The position numbers and the translations under genes were made by a program. This document shows positions 25,201 to 33,931 of a DNA stretch of 64,000 nt, in pieces. The stretch is from the NCBI RefSeq assembly GCF_017347585.1, contig NZ_AP024480.1, positions 2,209,501 through 2,273,500 of the forward strand. Direction: 5' to 3'. Within the stretch, counting starts at the first letter, position 1. Each line of letters opens with the position of its first letter. The DNA is from Caldicellulosiruptor diazotrophicus. GTDB lineage: Bacteria > Bacillota > Thermoanaerobacteria > Caldicellulosiruptorales > Caldicellulosiruptoraceae. The notes below the pieces were generated by a model. The model did no database searches. It was not told where the DNA came from and worked only from the letters and a program-made list of their open reading frames with translations.

Positions 25201-28200
25201 ATGTATTTGATGCCAGTAAGGTCCTTGAGGGTTAAATTGATAAAATAAATGATACTTTCCTTTATAATAAATTGGAGCATGTGATTCATTCATCCAGTTG
25301 CCGGGAGGCATCGCATGATATTGAGGTCTATGTGGATCGCCATCATATTTACTTTCATCTATTTCAATATCGCTTGGAGGTATTTCTGGTATTTTACTAC
25401 CATATTGTGCAATATAATTATCAAAATTATTCTTTATTTGTTCTGGAGAAAGAGCCACATTATAAATCTTTATTTCATCAATTAATCCCGAGAACATATT
25501 GAAATTAAAGACACCTGCAAAAGCAACTGCTTGATTGTTTTTACCAATAATGAAATCCTCTTTAGTTAAATTAATGGGATAATTTTTAGGTGTTTTCTTC
25601 GATGCTACTTCTTGACCGTTATAATACAATCGTACAATTGATTCTCTTGAATCATAAGTCGCAACAATATAATTCCATTTATATTTTTCTAATGGATGAT
25701 CGTTACACCACACTTCAACCCATTCATCTCCTATCCCACATTGGAAAGACCACGTACCATGTCTGTACATGCCAAGAATATAACCTTCTTTTTTATCTCT
25801 ATTATGCTGATTTACAATAGCTGATAATTTTCCTTCGTCTCCATATTCATAGTTGCGTGGAGCAACCCATGCTTCTATTGTTAATTGATCTCTCGGTAAC
25901 TCTATATCTCCTGCTTTACGGGTTATAAAGGTAGAATATCCATCAAATGATAGTGAACCTCCTTTAATTCCGCTTTTACGCCATTCTGGATCTTTTGGAC
26001 TTGCGTAAACAGCATTATTGAAAACATAATTAATATAATCCTGTTTCTTACTTACCTCATCTTTAGCTGTTTTCCCTTTACATTCATCAAAACTCCAATA
26101 AGCTATCAAACCTCTGTTATATACATTGAAATCATCAACTTTTATATAACCGTTCTGATCATAATCAACTACAACTATATAAAGCTCACGTCCGATATAC
26201 TGTGATAAATTCACCTTGACTCTCTCCAATGTTTCTTTCTCTATGGTTTTTCTAAACAACAATATATTATTATTGTCGTAAATATCAACATATAATGCAT
26301 TTGGATTACCTTTGCCACCAATTAAAAAACTAACTTCACCATTTCCTCCTAACTTAAACGATTGAGACTTAATACTTCCAATTTTATTCAATTCAGATTT
26401 AGCAAAGTATTTTCCTTCCTTCCCATCAATGTTTTCGTCTGACACAATAAAAGCATCACCAGTAACCAGCCAACCCGAAAAGTCTCCTGTTTCAAATCCA
26501 TTATTAGATATTAACATTTTTGCATCTAAACTTTCAGGCGGAATATATGCTCTTATATCGTCTACTCCAATATAACCACTCGTACTTCTATCAACAATCT
26601 TTATATACATATTTTTGCCTAAATATTCTTTTACATCCCATATTATTTTCGAGAATGTATCTTTCCCATTCCCAGTAGCTTTAATAACTTCTTTACCATC
26701 TTCTAAATTAACAAGTGCTATATATAAACTATCTATGTCACTGTCTCCTCTTACTAAAAACTCAATTTTTCCACTCCCTGCTAATTCAAATACAGAACTC
26801 TTCAATTGCCCAGTAGCTTCTTTATTTTGTATACTTGATACACCTTTTTCATCTACAGTAAATGCATTACCTAAAACTTCATACCCAGTTAAATCTAATG
26901 TATGAAAATCTCCATTTTTTATTTCAAAAGGATATAAATTAATTCTAAAATCATCGGCATTTATATGTCCAAATCCTCCCCTAGCCTTATCTACAATTCT
27001 GAAGAACATTTTTCTGCCAATATATTCTGAGGCATCCCAAACTACTCTAAAATATTGTTCATCATTTCTACCTGTTGCTTTAAATACTTCTTTACCTGTT
27101 GAATCATCAACCAGTGCAACATATAAACTATCTATATTATTTCCTCCACCAATAAGGAAGCTTATTCGTCCACTACCATATAATTCAGGATCACCTTGAA
27201 GTATAAACTTGTTCGATTCTAATACACCCGTGAGTTGATCTCCACCAGACGCAAACCCCCATAAGTGATATGTTCCTTCTTGCTTAAATAACCTCGTCCC
27301 CCAATAAGTTGAAATTTGAGTCACTGAATTTAAAAATGTTTCACCCTCTACATTTAACCATCCTTCTAAGTCTCCTGTTTCAAAGCCAGGGTTTATCAAT
27401 GAATTTGCGGTAACATTAATACTAAAGTCATCAACATTTATATGACCACTTTCTGAATTATCAACAACTTTTATATACACATCTTTATCTTTCAAATCAG
27501 AAACATCCCAAACTATTTCTGTATATTCTTCTTTCCCAGTTCCAGTAGCTCTTCTCAATTCTTTATCGTTATTTGCATCATATAATGCAACATAAACATT
27601 ATTAATATCATCAGTTCCACCAATTAGAAAACTTATAGTGGGGCTATAAATGGTAAATACTGGCGATATGAGCTCTCCCTTTCGCTTATTCCCTTCCTCA
27701 ACTGTATTTGCTCCAGCCAAACCAAAAACATGATAAAACCTTTGTTGGTTGAATTTGGTGCCAGATGGAGTATATACATCATTTACAACACTCCCTGTAA
27801 ATGCGTCACCTTTAACTGTCCAACCTTCGAGGGACCCTTTTTCAAAATCTAAATTAGGTAATACATAAACTTTTTTTGGTCTATATAGATTCTTTGCCAA
27901 TACACCATCTTGAGGAATTTCTTCGTAATATGTTTGAAAATCATCTGCAAATACTAAACCCCAATCTGAAGTTGCATTGTCTACTATTTCAATATATAAA
28001 TTACGTCCTATATAAGCTGATAAATCTGCTCTATACTTTACCATGTTAGCTAATCTCATTCCCTGATCTATATGAGGGAAGTTTACATCTGCAAATTCTG
28101 TATTTCCATATCTTGCTATTATCTCACCAGTATCTGCATCGCATATCTGTATATAACACAGATTTACATTTTTTCCACCACCTAATCTAAACGTTATCCA

Positions 28201-28548
28201 ACCAACTCCTCCTAATTTAAATGTCGTCGATCGTACTCTACCTGTCTCCGACTCCGGATACCTCCAACCATTCAAATGGTATTTACCTTCTTGATTATAT
28301 GGTATTTGTTCTGCCCACCATGTTGTTTCATCTGACACGCTATTGGGTCCAAAAGCTCCTCCTTCTATTACTGTCCATCCTGTCATGTCCCCAGTCTCAA
28401 ATCCCGGATTTACTATTGTATACGGATAATCTGTCTCCCCTTGTGAACCCTCGTTAGCGTATACATATGCTTGCGAAAACACAATATTAAGTACAAATAC
28501 AATTAAAATTAGCGCTACTAAACTTCTACTAACGTACTTTTTAAACAT
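22201..28548 (-). CDS. Giant S-layer-anchored GH32 fructanase with CBM66-like repeats
   Basis: 2,115 residues from the ATG at 28548 (GGAGGG upstream). Signal peptide 1-34; five CBM66-like beta-sandwich repeats (about 48-810), each opening NPGFETGDxxGW and closing VDDF; a LamG-like domain (about 815-1055); a GH32 catalytic region (about 1065-1590); a sixth repeat (about 1595-1745); a Pro/Gln linker (about 1765-1812); a beta domain; and three SLH repeats (about 1945-2117) that should hold it on the S-layer/cell wall. In the catalytic domain D1217 (FRDP) and E1278 (WELP) are present, but the nucleophile position of WMNDPNG reads WMNESH, with Glu at 1090 (counted from a TTG two codons upstream). 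Likely acts on levan or inulin outside the cell. Confidence 0.93.
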   Translation of the reverse strand: MFKKYVSRSLVALILIVFVLNIVFSQAYVYANEGSQGETDYPYTIVNPGFETGDMTGWTVIEGGAFGPNSVSDETTWWAEQIPYNQEGKYHLNGWRYPESETGRVRSTTFKLGGVGWITFRLGGGKNVNLCYIQICDADTGEIIARYGNTEFADVNFPHIDQGMRLANMVKYRADLSAYIGRNLYIEIVDNATSDWGLVFADDFQTYYEEIPQDGVLAKNLYRPKKVYVLPNLDFEKGSLEGWTVKGDAFTGSVVNDVYTPSGTKFNQQRFYHVFGLAGANTVEEGNKRKGELISPVFTIYSPTISFLIGGTDDINNVYVALYDANNDKELRRATGTGKEEYTEIVWDVSDLKDKDVYIKVVDNSESGHINVDDFSINVTANSLINPGFETGDLEGWLNVEGETFLNSVTQISTYWGTRLFKQEGTYHLWGFASGGDQLTGVLESNKFILQGDPELYGSGRISFLIGGGNNIDSLYVALVDDSTGKEVFKATGRNDEQYFRVVWDASEYIGRKMFFRIVDKARGGFGHINADDFRINLYPFEIKNGDFHTLDLTGYEVLGNAFTVDEKGVSSIQNKEATGQLKSSVFELAGSGKIEFLVRGDSDIDSLYIALVNLEDGKEVIKATGNGKDTFSKIIWDVKEYLGKNMYIKIVDRSTSGYIGVDDIRAYIPPESLDAKMLISNNGFETGDFSGWLVTGDAFIVSDENIDGKEGKYFAKSELNKIGSIKSQSFKLGGNGEVSFLIGGKGNPNALYVDIYDNNNILLFRKTIEKETLERVKVNLSQYIGRELYIVVVDYDQNGYIKVDDFNVYNRGLIAYWSFDECKGKTAKDEVSKKQDYINYVFNNAVYASPKDPEWRKSGIKGGSLSFDGYSTFITRKAGDIELPRDQLTIEAWVAPRNYEYGDEGKLSAIVNQHNRDKKEGYILGMYRHGTWSFQCGIGDEWVEVWCNDHPLEKYKWNYIVATYDSRESIVRLYYNGQEVASKKTPKNYPINLTKEDFIIGKNNQAVAFAGVFNFNMFSGLIDEIKIYNVALSPEQIKNNFDNYIAQYGSKIPEIPPSDIEIDESKYDGDPHRPQYHAMPPGNWMNESHAPIYYKGKYHLFYQFNPQGPYWHQIHWGHWVSDDMVMWKNVSPALAPEAGNLDPDGCWSGSATYDRDGNPVIFYTAGNDAASPNQRIAIARPADLNDPDLVKWVKYPEPVIVQEKGIGIYGEFRDPFAWYDRESDKWYCLVGSGREDGSQGTALVYVSSDMYHWEYKGHLFDGDVSQYKYLGTVWELPVLLPIGKDKDGNMKYIFLVTPCRGEAKVDVYYWIGRWDKESCRFKPDHIEPRLLDLGGGHLTAQAGFVTPDGRTVLFSIVQNFRTPQAEYESGWAQSNALPVTVSYNVYTQDIDVKPIKELEGLRAQKLADIKDKSIDEANQLIGNIKSDMLEIILEFDKPQNAKKFGIKVRRSPRGEEETLFYYDLNEGAYYVDRNKSSIDPDTRCYGIQGGKVDLNGENVKIHIYIDRSIIESFINYKKKITTRVYPGRIDSLGIQLWADGKIRIKSLEIWQMNARNGEPAKPVYVPNNWDSPKFPYVAENWDSSKYPNVTLPPNHDFSAGNLSGWITEGSAFTDAHVTKEEKFWGTIYFNPSRRIPGGYHLWGFNEKLGGDKLTGTLRTQNFILGGNGKIDFLLSGGKDEEKLYAALVRVRDGKILFKQTGFNYEEYQRIRWDASSYIGEELYFILVDNSTADFGHLNLDDVHIPIKIAEQIPVTSQPAPITYEVTPTPSQQSTPSQQQSQQQPSQQPQQQQQQPVQQPSQTPQQQAQKDIVTVEINPMSKSTIEFDKNIKLEVPQDTIKGFAPQVKIAKVEKLDQDINVGTLIAQPIELSVEKGNIAGNVQLQIKLDAQVVKEDQVAIALIYDAQKGKWLPVATKQEQDKLIVTTNKAGKIAVVAANLEDVFKDVKKENWAYTTFKKAITTGLITGYEDMTLRPDKKVSLAEAAVLAQRAFEVAPKQEGSLPNVPQWASAAIKALIDNSIIETVKDSNAPLTRLDACVIIMKILEQRGINAESAQVAFADVSNLPADKIDYIAKAYSLGIVKGYNDNTFKPQKIITRSEMIVMLIRALEILKM

Positions 28549-28763
28549 ACTCAACCCTCCTTATAGATTACTTGATTTTGTGACTATATTAAATTATTAC
28601 AATTTTGTTTTTAACTTATATTCAACTCATACCCATCACCTCCCAAACAACAATAATTTTTCATATAGTGACTTATAAATTTCAGAGTATTTTATTGAAA
28701 TTCTTGTTTTGCTTAAACATTATTTTTCTTAATAAACTAAACAGCCTTAGAAAATGATAACTA

Positions 28764-28791
28764 ATTATAGTAAATTGTAATTGTGTCCAAC
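28764..28791 (-). promoter_or_regulatory. Candidate promoter of the GH32 giant
   Basis: On the minus strand TATAAT (28764-28769) with GTTGGA (28786-28791) 16 bases upstream. The -10 is perfect and the -35 weak, which would fit an activated gene. The leader would be about 210 bases. Confidence 0.45.
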
Positions 28792-28843
28792 TACTAATGT
28801 ACGTGTAATATCTAATCTTTAATTTTTTATCTTAAACATTTGG

Positions 28844-28857
28844 TTAAACGTTTTTCT
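28844..28857 (-). promoter_or_regulatory. Candidate LacI-family operator (copy 1)
   Basis: Minus strand AGAAAAACGTTTAA, centred on CG, the typical core of LacI-family sites. Near-identical copies precede the permease and lacI-type genes, and a variant precedes the binding-protein gene. Here it lies about 55 bases upstream of the -35 box. Confidence 0.5.
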
Positions 28858-29020
28858 GAATTTTATAAGTTATATTGGCTAACCTTTCGCTAAATTTCTT
28901 ATGTTTAATCTTTCTTGATTTTTAACAACAAATATTTAAAATATTTCTGCTTTAGAATAGTTTGAATCTTTTTTGGATAATTATCTCATGATCTTAAAAT
29001 CTATATTTTCTAGTGTTAAA

Positions 29021-29998
29021 TTATTCATACACACCAAACGAAATAAACCTATTAACATTTTCTAAAGAAGGTAATGCACTAATTGCTCCTTTCTTCATAG
29101 TAGTCAAGGCAGCAACTGCATTAGAAAATTTTAAATACTCTCTTATTTGACTTTCAGTCATTTCGGTAATATTTAGCTCTTCTTTAGACAACATATATAA
29201 GAAAGCCCCAATAAAAGAATCCCCTGCGCCAGTTGTATCAATTGCTTTAACCTTATACCCTTCAACTTCTATTTGTTTACTATTAAAATAAGCTAAACAA
29301 CCGTTTTGTCCTCTTGTAATTATCAAAATTTTTAAATTATCGAACGTAGTCAATATCCATTGTGCAGCTCTTTGTATATCTTTAATATTAGTAATAAACT
29401 CCACTTCATCCTCACTTATTTTCAATATATCAGCATACTTTAGAAACATCAGTATTGTCTCTTTGTACTCTTTTTTATTATTCCACAATTGCAATCTCAC
29501 ATTAGGATCAAATGAGACAAATCCTTTCGCTTGTTTAATAGATTCTATTGCTTTTAAATGAGCATATCTAACTGGTGCATCTACTAAATCAACCGAGCAA
29601 AAGTGGAGGATATCTCCCTTCTTAAACCACGAAGGGTCAATTTCATCTTTATCTAATAATAGGTCAGCTCTAATCCTGTTATAGAAGAAAAATTCTCTTT
29701 CGCCATTGTCCTTTAAGGAAACAAAAACTATACCTGTATTAGCTAAATTTGTTTTTTGTATGTAATCAATATTCACTCCCGCATTCTGTAATGTTTCTAA
29801 TAAGTAATCCCCAAATGGGTCAATACCAATCTTAGTAATTAATATACTTTCCCCACCTAATTTAGCTACAGTTGCAGCAACATTGGCAGGTGCTCCTCCT
29901 GGAGTTTTTCTAAATGTACCAACATTTTTTAGGTGGGTATTAATTTCGTCAGATACAAAGTCTATTAAGATTTCACCAATCGTATATACTCTTTTCAT
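29021..29998 (-). CDS. Fructokinase, PfkB family
   Basis: About 325 residues. PfkB/ribokinase signatures are present: TPGGAPANVAATVAKLG near residue 35-50 and DTTGAGDSFIGAF near residue 245-258, the latter with the catalytic Asp and the anion hole. Sequence type fits fructokinases that make fructose 6-phosphate from fructose and ATP, as expected downstream of beta-fructosidases. The ATG at 29998 has AGGAGG at ideal spacing and overlaps the stop of the GH32 gene (ATGA); the in-frame upstream codons are inside that gene. It is the last cistron of the fructan operon. Confidence 0.92.
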   Translation of the reverse strand: MKRVYTIGEILIDFVSDEINTHLKNVGTFRKTPGGAPANVAATVAKLGGESILITKIGIDPFGDYLLETLQNAGVNIDYIQKTNLANTGIVFVSLKDNGEREFFFYNRIRADLLLDKDEIDPSWFKKGDILHFCSVDLVDAPVRYAHLKAIESIKQAKGFVSFDPNVRLQLWNNKKEYKETILMFLKYADILKISEDEVEFITNIKDIQRAAQWILTTFDNLKILIITRGQNGCLAYFNSKQIEVEGYKVKAIDTTGAGDSFIGAFLYMLSKEELNITEMTESQIREYLKFSNAVAALTTMKKGAISALPSLENVNRFISFGVYE

Positions 29999-31497
29999 TT
30001 GATACCTCCTAATTCGATATCCCATTTATTCAAATTTTTTATTATTATTTTATTATCTGTAAAAAATTCAATCGATTTGGAAGTTGATTTTGGATAAACA
30101 GTAGAAGTCATTACACGTTCACCATTTTGAATAAAAACTTCAACAGAACACCTATCTATAAAAATTCTTAGACTTAATATATTGTTTTTTAATGATACAG
30201 TTGTCTTTCTAATTTGTTCATTATCTTCTTTTCCTTCAGTATTTTTTATTTGCTCCCCACTTTTTGATCTGTCAAAGATAAATTTTCCCTCTCTTCTATC
30301 ATAATGCATTACAGTTTCTTCTTTTTCACCCTTTAAAACTTTAATCCCAAAATTGTTCGCATTTTGCGCATCTATTTCTACTTCAAGTTCAACATTTTGC
30401 CCTTCAATTCCGTCTAATTGTATTTTATCGTTTACAATAATATCCTTGTAACTAATTTTATTTTTTCTGTACTTAGTTATTTCATCAACTGGTATTTGAT
30501 ACAACTTACCATCGATAACTCTTAATTCTCTCGGCAAGGTCATTGCTCCTGCCCAATTATGCCCGTGACAATCAGTAGGAATAGTTCGGCCCCACACTTG
30601 CATCCACGCAATCATAATTCGCCTTCCTCTATCATCAACAAGCGTTTGAGGAGCATAAAAATCAAAACCATAGTCAATCTCATCCACCACTTCACATATA
30701 AATTTCCATGATTCATAATCCATTTTGCCAAGCATATATATACTTGAGAACAAATTATGATATTTATCACCATTTTTATCCAAGTGTTGAACTGATAAAA
30801 TAAGAACATCCATATCATTTAACTTAAATAGACTTGGACATTCCCACATTTTCCCCAACTTATTGTCACTTCTTATTATTACACCTACATAATTCCAATT
30901 CAATAAATTGTTTGATTTATATAATAAAAGTTGTCCACTTCCATCAATGTTTCGAGAAGCTATTACCGCATAGTAACTATCATTGTGTTTGAAAATCATA
31001 GGGTCTCTAAAATCTTGTGGTAAGGCAATGTAGGGTAAATCCCTTTCGCTTATTACTGGATTTTGCTTTATTTTTTCAAAATTTACTCCATCTTTTGATA
31101 CAGCCATATTTTGTACTTGTCTTATGTTTTTTGGATTATCCGGGTCTGGATTTGTATGACCCGTATACATCAAGTATAACTTTCCGTCTACTTCTATAGC
31201 GCTGCCAGAAAAACAGCCATCCACATCATAATACATATCCGGAGCCAAAGCAATTGGCATATGCTCCCATATTATTAAATCCTTGCTTTTTGCATGCCCC
31301 CAGTATGGGGTTCCCCACTTTGAGTCATATGGATAGTATTGATAAAATAAGTGATATTCCCCCTTGTAATATATAAAGCCATTAGGATCATTCATCCATC
31401 CTATTTCTGGCATCATATGATATTTTAATCTAAATTCAGGATTAACTTTGTTTCTGTTTTCTTCCACATATTTTTGTGCCTGTTGTAACTTACTCAT
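29995..31497 (-). CDS. GH32 beta-fructofuranosidase (sucrose/fructooligosaccharide hydrolase)
   Basis: 500 residues without a signal peptide, so cytoplasmic. All three catalytic motifs are canonical: nucleophile D37 in WMNDPNG, the transition-state Asp in FRDP and the acid/base Glu in WECP. A beta-propeller N-terminal domain is followed by the C-terminal beta-sandwich (from about 350). It should release fructose from sucrose, sucrose 6-phosphate or imported fructooligosaccharides; with no PTS gene nearby, unphosphorylated substrates are more likely. It is co-transcribed with the fructokinase and lies 28 bases after the LamG-GH32 gene. Confidence 0.93.
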   Translation of the reverse strand: MSKLQQAQKYVEENRNKVNPEFRLKYHMMPEIGWMNDPNGFIYYKGEYHLFYQYYPYDSKWGTPYWGHAKSKDLIIWEHMPIALAPDMYYDVDGCFSGSAIEVDGKLYLMYTGHTNPDPDNPKNIRQVQNMAVSKDGVNFEKIKQNPVISERDLPYIALPQDFRDPMIFKHNDSYYAVIASRNIDGSGQLLLYKSNNLLNWNYVGVIIRSDNKLGKMWECPSLFKLNDMDVLILSVQHLDKNGDKYHNLFSSIYMLGKMDYESWKFICEVVDEIDYGFDFYAPQTLVDDRGRRIMIAWMQVWGRTIPTDCHGHNWAGAMTLPRELRVIDGKLYQIPVDEITKYRKNKISYKDIIVNDKIQLDGIEGQNVELEVEIDAQNANNFGIKVLKGEKEETVMHYDRREGKFIFDRSKSGEQIKNTEGKEDNEQIRKTTVSLKNNILSLRIFIDRCSVEVFIQNGERVMTSTVYPKSTSKSIEFFTDNKIIIKNLNKWDIELGGIK

Positions 31498-31525
31498 TTG
31501 TCAAACTCCTTTTCGTCTAAAAATT

Positions 31526-33787
31526 TTATTCAAATATCGCTTTCATTTGCCAAATTATTAGTTTTTTAATTTTCACTGTATCAACCTTATCATTAGCCCT
31601 TAATAACAATCCTAAAGAATCATTTCTTACAGGATAAATCCTTGATGTCAAAACTTTAAGATTGTTTATAAAAACCTCAATCATTGACTTATCTAAAAAT
31701 ATGTGTAATTTTAATGTATCCTCATTTATATCAATAAATCCACCTTGGATTCCTGTTTCATATTCTTTGTTCAAAGTTGATTTTGTCCTGTCTATAAATA
31801 TTTCTTTTGTACTGCTTTTATAACATATACAGGTTTCTTCCAACCCGTCTGGAGACCTTCTTACATTAATTCCAACTTCATTTGCTTCCCCTTTTTCGAT
31901 TTCAAGTTCAATTTCTATACAATCATCTTTAATAAATTCAATCATCTTATTCGCTTGTTTTAGAGGTACATCTCTTATGTTTATGTACTCCTTTTTTCTT
32001 AAAGATTTTATTTCAGAAATTACATCTAACCCTAATTTCCCATCTTCCCTTAAATAAATATGTATTGGTAATCCTGCATTATGAGCCCATCCTGATAAAT
32101 ACTCATCTTTTCTTGGCCTTCTACCCTGTGTTATACTAAATATAATTGTTCGTCCCTTAGGGTCAACAAACCCACTTGGGCCTGTAAAATGTTCACCCAA
32201 ATCAAATAGGTCAGGCTTTTCACTATCAGGAACAAATGATAAAGTATTTTTATCCCAGGTACCAATCCAATACCACACGTACCTATTGCTATATATATTA
32301 TTAGAGTCAAGAAAATATGGATTTACAAGAAAAATATATTTTGTATTACCCTCTTTATCTTTTCCTATTGGCAAAAATACAGGTAACTCCCATATCTCAC
32401 CCGTCTTTGGGTACTTATTGTAATTTCCAACATAAAAAGGTTTCTTGTATTCCCAATGATACAAATCTGTAGAAATATATAATAAGGCTGCTCCCCCTGT
32501 ACTTTCCCCATCTTTCTGAAATCCAGTACCTACAAGCGCATAGTATATTCCATCTTCTTTCCAAATAAAAGGATCCCTAAAATGATTAAAATGCATTTTC
32601 CCTTTCTCAGTTTCTATAGTCATATCCTGTTTAATTATTGGTTTCCCTAATTTAACCCATTTTTTTAATTCAATATCTTCATCATCACTATAAGTACTCA
32701 TTGCTAAAGTAATACACTGTGCTTTAGTATTGGGATCAATTGCTGTATATACAATGATAGGCTTCTCATTATCAACAATTGCTGAGCCTGACCAGCAGCC
32801 ATTCTCATCAATTTTGCCTTTCTCAGGTATTAATGCCCATGGTAAATCCTTCCAATGTATCATATCATCGCTTATTAAATGCCCCCAATGAATTTGTCTC
32901 CAGATAGGTCCATGCGGATTATGTTGAAAAAAGATATGGTATTTCCCCTTAAAGTATAATGGCGCATGTGGCTCATTCATCCAACATCCTGGAGCAATTA
33001 AGTGATAAACTGGTCTGTGTTTATCACCATTATAAATTTTTCTATCTATCTCTATATATGTATTTGGTAGCTTACCATTCAGTTCTAAAATGTACTGGTT
33101 ATAAATCCCCTTTATCTGATTTTCATTTAAGGCTTCATTATATACTTTCAATTCATCTATAAGTCCACAAAAACAACTTATCTCACACTCGTCCAACTTC
33201 TTTGAATTATTTGTTTTCCCAATCACCAGACTTTCATCAGTTGGTGTAATTTGAGAAATCTTGGGTACCTCTCTATAAGCAACTCTTTCGCCATTTATGT
33301 ACAATTCCATGTATCCTTTTTTTCCATTGAAGACCGCTGCAACATAAGTCCATATATGTAAAGGTATTGTTTTTTCATAACTACTAACCTCATACCATTC
33401 CTTATTAATTGCCACTTTAAAAGCCAATTCATTAAACTTTTTTAAACCAAAAATAAACCCTTGAATTTTTTCATTATTATGTTGATTAATTATAGCAGTT
33501 ATTTCATTATCCTCACTATATTCATAACATCTTGACATAATCCATGCTTCAATAGTTATTTCTTCAATTTTTCTTTTCATTATTCCTTCATCATCCTCAA
33601 TCCACGTAGAAAAGCCATCAAAAAGCAGCGAATTACCTTTGATACCAGGTCGCCTTTCTGGACATGATGGTCTTTTAAATTTCGCGTTATTAAATACATA
33701 GTTTATATAGTTTTCCTTGCCTGTTACTTCATTTTTGACCACATACCCTTTTGTTTCATCAAATGACCAATATGAAATTAATGACAT
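31526..33787 (-). CDS. Cytoplasmic LamG + GH32 protein
   Basis: About 753 residues, no signal peptide. An N-terminal LamG/concanavalin-like domain (1-240, SYWSFDETKG...LLFDGFSTW) is fused to a GH32 catalytic region (about 250-750). It is a close relative of the central part of the secreted giant, without its CBM and SLH parts. The acid/base Glu (IWELPVFLPIG) and FRDP Asp are present. The nucleophile site again reads WMNEPH, with Glu at residue 272 of the chosen start. Start is the ATG at 33787 behind GGAGGG; a GTG five codons upstream is less likely. It probably processes oligosaccharides released by the giant and imported by the ABC system. Confidence 0.9.
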   Translation of the reverse strand: MSLISYWSFDETKGYVVKNEVTGKENYINYVFNNAKFKRPSCPERRPGIKGNSLLFDGFSTWIEDDEGIMKRKIEEITIEAWIMSRCYEYSEDNEITAIINQHNNEKIQGFIFGLKKFNELAFKVAINKEWYEVSSYEKTIPLHIWTYVAAVFNGKKGYMELYINGERVAYREVPKISQITPTDESLVIGKTNNSKKLDECEISCFCGLIDELKVYNEALNENQIKGIYNQYILELNGKLPNTYIEIDRKIYNGDKHRPVYHLIAPGCWMNEPHAPLYFKGKYHIFFQHNPHGPIWRQIHWGHLISDDMIHWKDLPWALIPEKGKIDENGCWSGSAIVDNEKPIIVYTAIDPNTKAQCITLAMSTYSDDEDIELKKWVKLGKPIIKQDMTIETEKGKMHFNHFRDPFIWKEDGIYYALVGTGFQKDGESTGGAALLYISTDLYHWEYKKPFYVGNYNKYPKTGEIWELPVFLPIGKDKEGNTKYIFLVNPYFLDSNNIYSNRYVWYWIGTWDKNTLSFVPDSEKPDLFDLGEHFTGPSGFVDPKGRTIIFSITQGRRPRKDEYLSGWAHNAGLPIHIYLREDGKLGLDVISEIKSLRKKEYINIRDVPLKQANKMIEFIKDDCIEIELEIEKGEANEVGINVRRSPDGLEETCICYKSSTKEIFIDRTKSTLNKEYETGIQGGFIDINEDTLKLHIFLDKSMIEVFINNLKVLTSRIYPVRNDSLGLLLRANDKVDTVKIKKLIIWQMKAIFE

Positions 33788-33850
33788 GGTGTTACCCTCC
33801 ACTTAATCAAACTATTTTCCCCCATTTCATTAAAATTTTATAATTTTGAC

Positions 33851-33918
33851 TTTGAGGCTGTCCTTGCAAGCCATGAATCCATTTTTTAATATAAAATTAT
33901 TCCAAGGACAGCCTCAAA
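33851..33918 (-). terminator. Long stem-loop after the sugar-binding protein gene
   Basis: Two 16-base arms, TTTGAGGCTGTCCTTG and its exact complement, are separated by 36 bases. No T-run follows on the minus strand, so it may be a leaky terminator or an mRNA-stabilising hairpin that lets the binding protein be made in excess over the downstream enzymes. Confidence 0.6.
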
Positions 33919-33931
33919 GCATAAATCAATC

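Larger units (their letters stand above)
28555..29020. other. Regulatory intergenic region upstream of the GH32 giant
   Basis: 466 AT-rich bases with no open frame. It contains the promoter and the shared CG-centred motif listed separately; the 150 bases next to the fructokinase stop show no clear terminator. Confidence 0.6.
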
